Of a stretch of DNA of 53,745 bases, positions 47,591 through 53,745 are shown piece by piece. This DNA is from Saccoglossus kowalevskii (Eukaryota; Hemichordata; Enteropneusta; Harrimaniidae), in contig NW_003139137.1 in NCBI RefSeq assembly GCF_000003605.2, positions 1 to 53,745 of the forward strand, written 5' to 3'. Each line of letters begins with the position of its first letter. Position 1 is the stretch's first letter. The position numbers and the translations under genes are program-made. The notes beneath the pieces are model-generated. The model was given only the letters and a program-made list of their open reading frames with translations, did no database searches and had not been told where the DNA came from.

Positions 47591-49000
47591 ATTTTGGGTG
47601 CATAAACTTAGTGGCCCTGATATCTTTGGGGCATAAATTTAGTGGACCTGATATCTTTGGGGCATAAACTTAGCGGACCTGACATTTTCGGGGTATTTAA
47701 TTGGTGGCCCTGACATCTTGGGGGCATAAACTTAGTGGCCCTGACGTCTTGGGGGCATAAACTTAGTGGCTCTGACATTTTGGGGGTATGTACTCAGTGG
47801 CCCTGACATCTTGGGAGCATAAGCATAGTGGCCCTCACAACTTAATGTGCATTTGGGGGACATGCACTCAGTGACCCTGATATCTCAGGGGCATAAACTT
47901 AGTGGACTTGACATCTTGGGGGCATAAACTTAGTGGCTCTGACATCTTGGGGTCATAAACTTAGTGGCCCTGACATCTTGGGGGCATAAACTTAGTGGCC
48001 CTGACATCTTGGAGGCATAAACTTAGTGGCCCTGACATCTTGAGGCATAAACTTAGTGGACGTGACATCTTGGGGGCATAAACTTAGTGGGCCTGACATA
48101 TTGGGGGCATAAACTTAGTGGCCTTGACATCTTGGGGGCATAAACTTAGTGGCCCTAACGTCTTGGGGGCATACACTTAGTGGCCCTGACGTCTTGGGGG
48201 CATAGACTTAGTGGCCCTGACATCTTGGAGGCATAAACTTAGTGGCCCTGACATCTTGGGGGCATAAACTTAGTGGCCCTGACATCTTGGGAGCATAAAC
48301 TTAGTGGCCCTGACATCTTGGGGGCATAAACTTAGTGGCCCTGACATCTTGGGGGCATAAACTTAGTGGCCCTGACATCTTGGGGGCATAAAGTTAGTGG
48401 CCCTGACATATTGGGGGTATTTAATTGGTGGCCCTGACATCTTTGGGGCATAAACTTAGTGGACCTGACATCTTGGGGGCATAAACTTAGTGGCCCTGAC
48501 ATCTTGGGGTCATGAACTTAGTGGCCCTGACATCTTGGGGGCATAAACTTAGTGGCCCTGGCATCTTGGGAGCATAAACTTAGTGGCCCTGACATATTGG
48601 GGGCAAAAACTTAGTGGCCCTGACATATTGGGGGCATAAACTTAGTGGCCCTGACATCTTGGAGGCATAAACTTAGTGGCCCTGACATCTTGGGGGTATT
48701 AAATCGGTGGCCCTGACATCCTGGGGGCATAAACTTAGTGGCCCTGACGTCTTGGGGGCATAAACTTAATGGCCCTGACATTTTCGGGGTATTTAATTGG
48801 TGGCCCAGACATCTTGGGGGCATAAACTTAGTGGCCCTGACGTCTTGGGGGCATAAACTTAGTGGCTCTGACATTTTGGTGGTATGTACTCAGTGGCCCT
48901 GACATCTTGGGAGCATAAGCATAGTGGCCCTCACAACTTAATGTGCATTTGGGGGACATGCACTCAGTGACCCTGATATCTCAGGGGCATAAACTTAGTG
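47591..49000. repeat. Alpha-cassette domain
   Basis: E monomers start at 47832 and 48928, both with aatgtgcattt. The attttcgggg marker occurs near 47,689 and 48,781, and aatcggtgg at 48702. Between them is an A-rich stretch with the catattggggg / ctaacgtc / catagac series. No gene is visible. Confidence 0.82.
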
Positions 49001-52000
49001 TCCCTGACATCTTGGAGGCATAAACTTAGTGGCCCTGACATCTTGGGGGCATAAACTTAGTGGCCCTGACATCTTGGGGGCATAAACTTAGTGGCCCTGA
49101 CATCTTGGGGGCATAAACTTAGTGGCCCTGACATCTTGGGGGCATAAACTTAGTGGCCCTGACATCTTGGGGGCATAAACTTAGTGGCCCTGACATCTTG
49201 GGGACATAAACTTAGTGGCCCTGACATCTTGGGGGCATAAACTTAGTGGCCCTGATATCTTTGGGGCATAAACTTAGTGGACCTGACATCTTGGGGCATA
49301 AACTTAGTGGATCTGACATCTTGGGGGCATAAACTTAGTGGCCCTGACATATTGGGGGCATAAACTTAGTGGCCTTGACATCTTGGGGGCATAAACTTAG
49401 TGTCCCTGACATCTTGTGGGTATTAAATTGGTGGCCCTGACATCTTGGGGGCATAAACTTAGTGGCCCTGACGTCTTGGGGGCATAAACTTAGTGGTCCT
49501 GACGTCTTGGGGGCATAGACTTAGTGGCCCTGACATCTTGGAGGCATAAACTTAGTGGCCCTGACATCTTGGGGGCATAAACTTAGTGGCCCTGACATCT
49601 TGGGGGCATAAACTTAGTGGCCCTGACATCTTGGGGGCATAAACTTAGTGGCCCTGACATCTTGGGGGCATAAACTTAGTGGCCCTGACATATTGGGGGC
49701 ATAAACTTAGTGGCCCTGACATCTTGGGGGCATAAACTTAGTGTCCCTGACATCTTGTGGGTATTTAATTGGTGGCCCTGACATCTTGGGGGCATAAACT
49801 TAGTGGCCCTGACGTCTTGGGGGCATAAACTTAGTGGCCCTGACGTCTTGGGGGCATAGACTTAGTGGCCCTGACATCTTGGAGGCATAAACTTAGTGGC
49901 CCTGACATCTTGGGGGCATAAACTTAGTGGCCCTGACATCTTGGGGGCATAAACTTAGTGGCCCTGACATCTTGGGGGCATAAACTTAGTGGCCCTGACA
50001 TCTTGGGGGCATAAACTTAGTGGCCCTGACATCTTCGGGGCATAAACATAGTGGCCCTGACATCTTGGGGGCATAAACTTAGTGGCCCTGACATATTGGG
50101 GTATTTAATTGGTGGCCCTGACATCTTGGGGGCATAAACTTAGTGGCCCTGACATCTTGGGGGCATAAACTTAGTGGCCCTGACATCTTGGGGGCATAAA
50201 CTTAGTGGCCCTGACATCTTGGGGCATAAACTTAGTGGACCTGACATCTTGGGGGCATAAACTTAGTGGCCCTGACATATTGGGGGCATAAACTTAGTGG
50301 CCTTGACATCTTGGGGGCATAAACTTAGTGTCCCTGACATCTTGTGGGTATTTAATTGGTGGCCCTGACATCTTGGGGGCATAAACTTAGTGGCCCTGAC
50401 GTCTTGGGGGCATAAACTTAGTGGCCCTGACGTCTTGGGGGCATAGACTTAGTGGCCCTGACATCTTGGGGGCATAAACTTAGTGGCCGTGACATCTTGG
50501 GGGCATAAACTTAGTGGCCCTGACATCTTCGGGGCATAAACTTAGTGGCCCTGACATCTTGGGGGCATAAACTTAGTGGCCCTGACATATTGGGGGTATT
50601 TAATTGGTGGCCCTGACATCTTGGGGGCATAAACTTAGTGGCCCTGACATCTTGGGGGCATAAACTTAGTGGCCCTGACATCTTGGGGGCATAAACTTAG
50701 TGGCCCTGACATCTTGGGGGCATAAACTTAGTGGCACTGACATCTTGGGGGCATAAACTTAGTGGCCCTGACATATTGGGGGTATTTAATTGGTGGCCCT
50801 GACATCTTTGGGGCATAAACTTAGTGGACCTGACATCTTGGGGGCATAAACTTAGTGGCCCTGACATAATGGGGGCATAAACTTAGTGGCCCTGACATCT
50901 TCGGGGCATAAACTTAGTGGCCCTGACATCTTGGGGGCATAAACTTAGTGGCCCTGACATATTGGGGGTATTTAATTGGTGGCCCTGACATCTTGGGGGC
51001 ATAAACTTAGTGGCCCTGACATCTTGGGGGCATAAACTTAGTGGCCCTGACATCTTGGGGGCATAAACTTAGTGGCCCTGACATCTTGGGGGCATAAACT
51101 TAGTGGCACTGACATCTTGGGGGCATAAACTTAGTGGCCCTGACATATTGGGGGTATTTAATTGGTGGCCCTGACATCTTTGGGGCATAAACTTAGTGGA
51201 CCTGACATCTTGGGGGCATAAACTTAGTGGCCCTGACATAATGGGGGCATAAACTTAGTGGCCCTGACATCTTGGAGGCATAAACTTAGTGGCCCTGACA
51301 TCTTGGGGGCATAAAGTTAGTGGCCCTGACATATTGGGGGCATAAACTTAGTGGCCCTGACATCTTGGGGGCATAAACTTAGTGGCCCTGACATCTTGGG
51401 GGCATAAACTTAGTGGCCCTGACATCTTGGGGCATAAACTTAGTGGACCTGACATCTTGGGGGCATAAACTTAGTGGCCCTGACATATTGGGGGTATTAA
51501 ATTGGTGGCCCTGACATCTTGGGGGCATAAACTTAGTGGCCCTGACGTCTTGGGGGCATAAACTTAGTGGCCCTGACGTCTTGGGGGCATAGACTTAGTG
51601 GCCCTGACATCTTGGAGGCATAAACTTAGTGGCCCTGACATCTTGGGGGCATAGACTTAGTGGCCCTGACATCTTGGAGGCATAAACTTAGTGGCCCTGA
51701 CATCTTGGGGGCATAAACTTAGTGGCCCTGACATCTTGGGGGCATAAACTTAGTGGCCCTGACATCTTCGGGGCATAAACTTAGTGGCCCTGACATCTTG
51801 GGGGCATAAACTTAGTGGCCCTGACATCTTCGGGGCATAAACTTAGTGGCCCTGACATCTTGGGGGCATAAACTTAGTGGCCCTGACATATTGGGGGTAT
51901 TTAATTGGTGGCCCTGACATCTTGGGGGCATAAACTTAGTGGCCCTGACATCTTGGGGGCATAAACTTAGTGGCCCTGACATCTTGGGGGCATAAACTTA

Positions 52001-53745
52001 GTGGCCCTGACATCTTGGGGGCATAAACTTAGTGGCACTGACATCTTGGGGGCATAAACTTAGTGGCCCTGACATATTGGGGGTATTTAATTGGTGGCCC
52101 TGACATCTTTGGGGCATAAACTTAGTGGACCTGACATCTTGGGGGCATAGACTTAGTGGCCCTGACATAATGGGGGCATAAACTTAGTGGCCCTGACATC
52201 TTGGAGGCATAAACTTAGTGGCCCTGACATCTTGGGGGCATAAAGTTAGTGGCCCTGACATATTGGGGGCATAAACTTAGTGGCCCTGACATCTTGGGGG
52301 CATAAACTTAGTGGCCCTGACGTCTTGGGGCATAGACTTAGTGGCCCTGACATCTTGGAGGCATAAACTTAGTGGCCCTGACATCTTGGGGGCATAAACT
52401 TAGTGGCCCTGACATCTTGGGGGCATAAACTTAGTGGCCCTGACATCTTGGGGCATAAACTTAGTGGACCTGACATCTTGGGGGCATAAACTTAGTGGCC
52501 CTGACATATTGGGGGCATAAACTTAGTGGCCTTGACATCTTGGGGGCATAAACTTAGTGTCCCTGACATCTTGTGGGTATTAAATTGGTGGCCCTGACAT
52601 CTTGGGGGCATAAACTTAGTGGCCCTGACGTCTTGGGGGCATAAACTTAGTGGCCCTGACGTCTTGGGGGCATAGACTTAGTGGCCCTGACATCTTGGAG
52701 GCATAAACTTAGTGGCCCTGACATCTTGGGGGCATAAACTTAGTGGCCCTGACATCTTGGGGGCATAAACTTAGTGGCCCTGACATCTTGGGGGCATAAA
52801 CTTAGTGGCCCTGACATCTTGGGGGCATCAACTTAGTGGCCCTGACATCTTCGGGGCATAAACTTAGTGGCCCTGACATCTTGGGGGCATAAACTTAGTG
52901 GCCCTGACATATTGGGGGTATTTAATTGGTGGCTCTGACATCTTTGGGGCATAAACTTAGTGGACCTGACATCTTGGGGGCATAAACTTAGTGGCCCTGA
53001 CATCTTGGGGGCATAAACTTAGTGGCCCTGACATCTTGGGGCATAAACTTAGTGGACCTGACATCTTGGGGGCATAAACTTAGTGGCCCTGACATATTGG
53101 GGGCATAAACTTAGTGGCCTTGACATCTTGGGGGCATAAACTTAGTGTCCCTGACATCTTGTGGGTATTTAATTGGTGGCCCTGACATCTTGGGGGCATA
53201 AACTTAGTGGCCCTGACGTCTTGGGGGCATAAACTTAGTGGCCCTGACGTCTTGGGGGCATAGACTTAGTGGCCCTGACATCTTGGAGGCATAAACTTAG
53301 TGGCCGTGACATCTTGGGGGCATAAACTTAGTGGCCCTGACATCTTGGGGGCATAAAATTAGTGGCCCTGACATCTTGGGGGCATAAACTTAGTGGCCCT
53401 GACATCTTGGGGGCATAAACTTAGTGGCCCTGACATCTTCGGGGCATAAACTTAGTGGCCCTGACATCTTGGGGGCATAAACTTAGTGGCCCTGACATAT
53501 TGGGGGTATTTAATTGGTGGCCCTGACATCTTGGGGGCATAAACTTAGTGGCCCTGACATCTTGGGGGCATAAACTTAGTGGCCCTGACATCTTGGGGGC
53601 ATAAACTTAGTGGCCCTGACATCTTGGGGGCATAAACTTAGTGGCACTGACATCTTGGGGGCATAAACTTAGTGGCCCTGACATATTGGGGGTATTTAAT
53701 TGGTGGCCCTGACATCTTTGGGGCATAAACTTAGTGGACCTGATG
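49001..53745. repeat. Terminal cassette-free, A-rich domain
   Basis: No E monomer after 48,970. The order of variants parallels 14-18.7 kb, with taatggg markers at 50867, 51239 and 52168 (spacings of 372 and 929 bp) and cttgtgggtatt at about 49,420, 49,753, 50,341, 52,571 and 53,159. It contains the partners of the segments at 4626, 16141, 17835 and 39060. The window ends inside a monomer. No gene is visible. Confidence 0.85.

Larger units (their letters stand above)
1..53745. repeat. 31-bp satellite array filling the entire window
   Basis: Every part of the window reads as head-to-tail copies of a 31-bp monomer whose left part is ccctgacatctt and whose right part is gggggcataaacttagtgg. Dividing the length by 31, and allowing for 30- and 43-bp variants, gives roughly 1,700 copies. 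All copies I read lie in the same orientation. The consensus is about 52 percent G+C and has no CpG. The window begins at monomer base 3 and ends inside a monomer, so neither array edge is present. I see no interspersed element, unique spacer or gene. Arrays of this size and purity are known from eukaryotic heterochromatin; the species and any existing family name cannot be told from the sequence. A CRISPR array is excluded because the repeats are contiguous with no spacers. Confidence 0.98.

Noticed and set aside
1..53745. CRISPR array
   Set aside because: The repeat length is in the usual range, but copies are directly adjacent with no spacers and there are no cas genes.

Overview
The whole 53,745-base window is one uninterrupted satellite (tandem repeat) array. 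The basic unit is 31 bp: a 12-base left part, ccctgacatctt, followed by a 19-base right part, gggggcataaacttagtgg. It is repeated head to tail in a single orientation roughly 1,700 times. I found no gene, RNA gene, transposon, unique sequence or inverted segment, and both ends of the window cut through monomers, so the array continues on both sides. More than 50 kb of pure short-unit satellite points to constitutive heterochromatin (centromeric, pericentromeric or subtelomeric) of a large eukaryotic genome read with long reads. The sequence does not allow a species call and I do not recognise the family by name.

The array is structured. Besides the consensus monomer (A) there are recurrent variants: B (right part ending tatttaattggtgg), C (ending tatgtactcagtgg), D (ending cataagcatagtgg), E (a 43-bp monomer with a 12-bp internal partial duplication) and F (a monomer carrying a CCCTGA-tatc-TCAGGG hairpin). 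C, D, E and F usually occur in that order as a 136-bp cassette. I located 60 E-type monomers: 51 ordinary, 4 with altered length and 5 in a strongly diverged sister cassette of the same 136-bp layout. E monomers fall into subfamilies by diagnostic bases, and the subfamilies cluster.

Layout: cassette-rich domains (about 1-3,870; 5,121-7,440; 9,721-13,911; 19,501-22,700; 23,831-32,478; 33,391-38,990; 41,131-42,100; 43,531-49,000) alternate with cassette-poor domains dominated by near-identical A monomers (3,872-5,120; 7,441-9,720; 13,912-19,500; 22,701-23,830; 32,479-33,390; 38,991-41,130; 42,101-43,530; 49,001-53,745). On top of the monomers lie higher-order repeats of 496, 570, 922, 928/990, 1,247 and 2,258 bp. 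Segments of 0.5 to 1.5 kb are also copied 4.6, 9.7, 10.0, 11.3, 25.2, 34.5-34.7 and 45.1 kb apart.

The G-run in each monomer is where length changes and several visible crossover products occur. The picture is repeated unequal exchange and segmental copying within one array. The many short open frames on the minus strand are a by-product of the 31-bp period (three monomers = 31 codons) and I call no coding sequence. Two short islands (7,443-7,650 and 44,385-44,565) have clustered one-base deletions in homopolymers and look like assembly or polishing errors.
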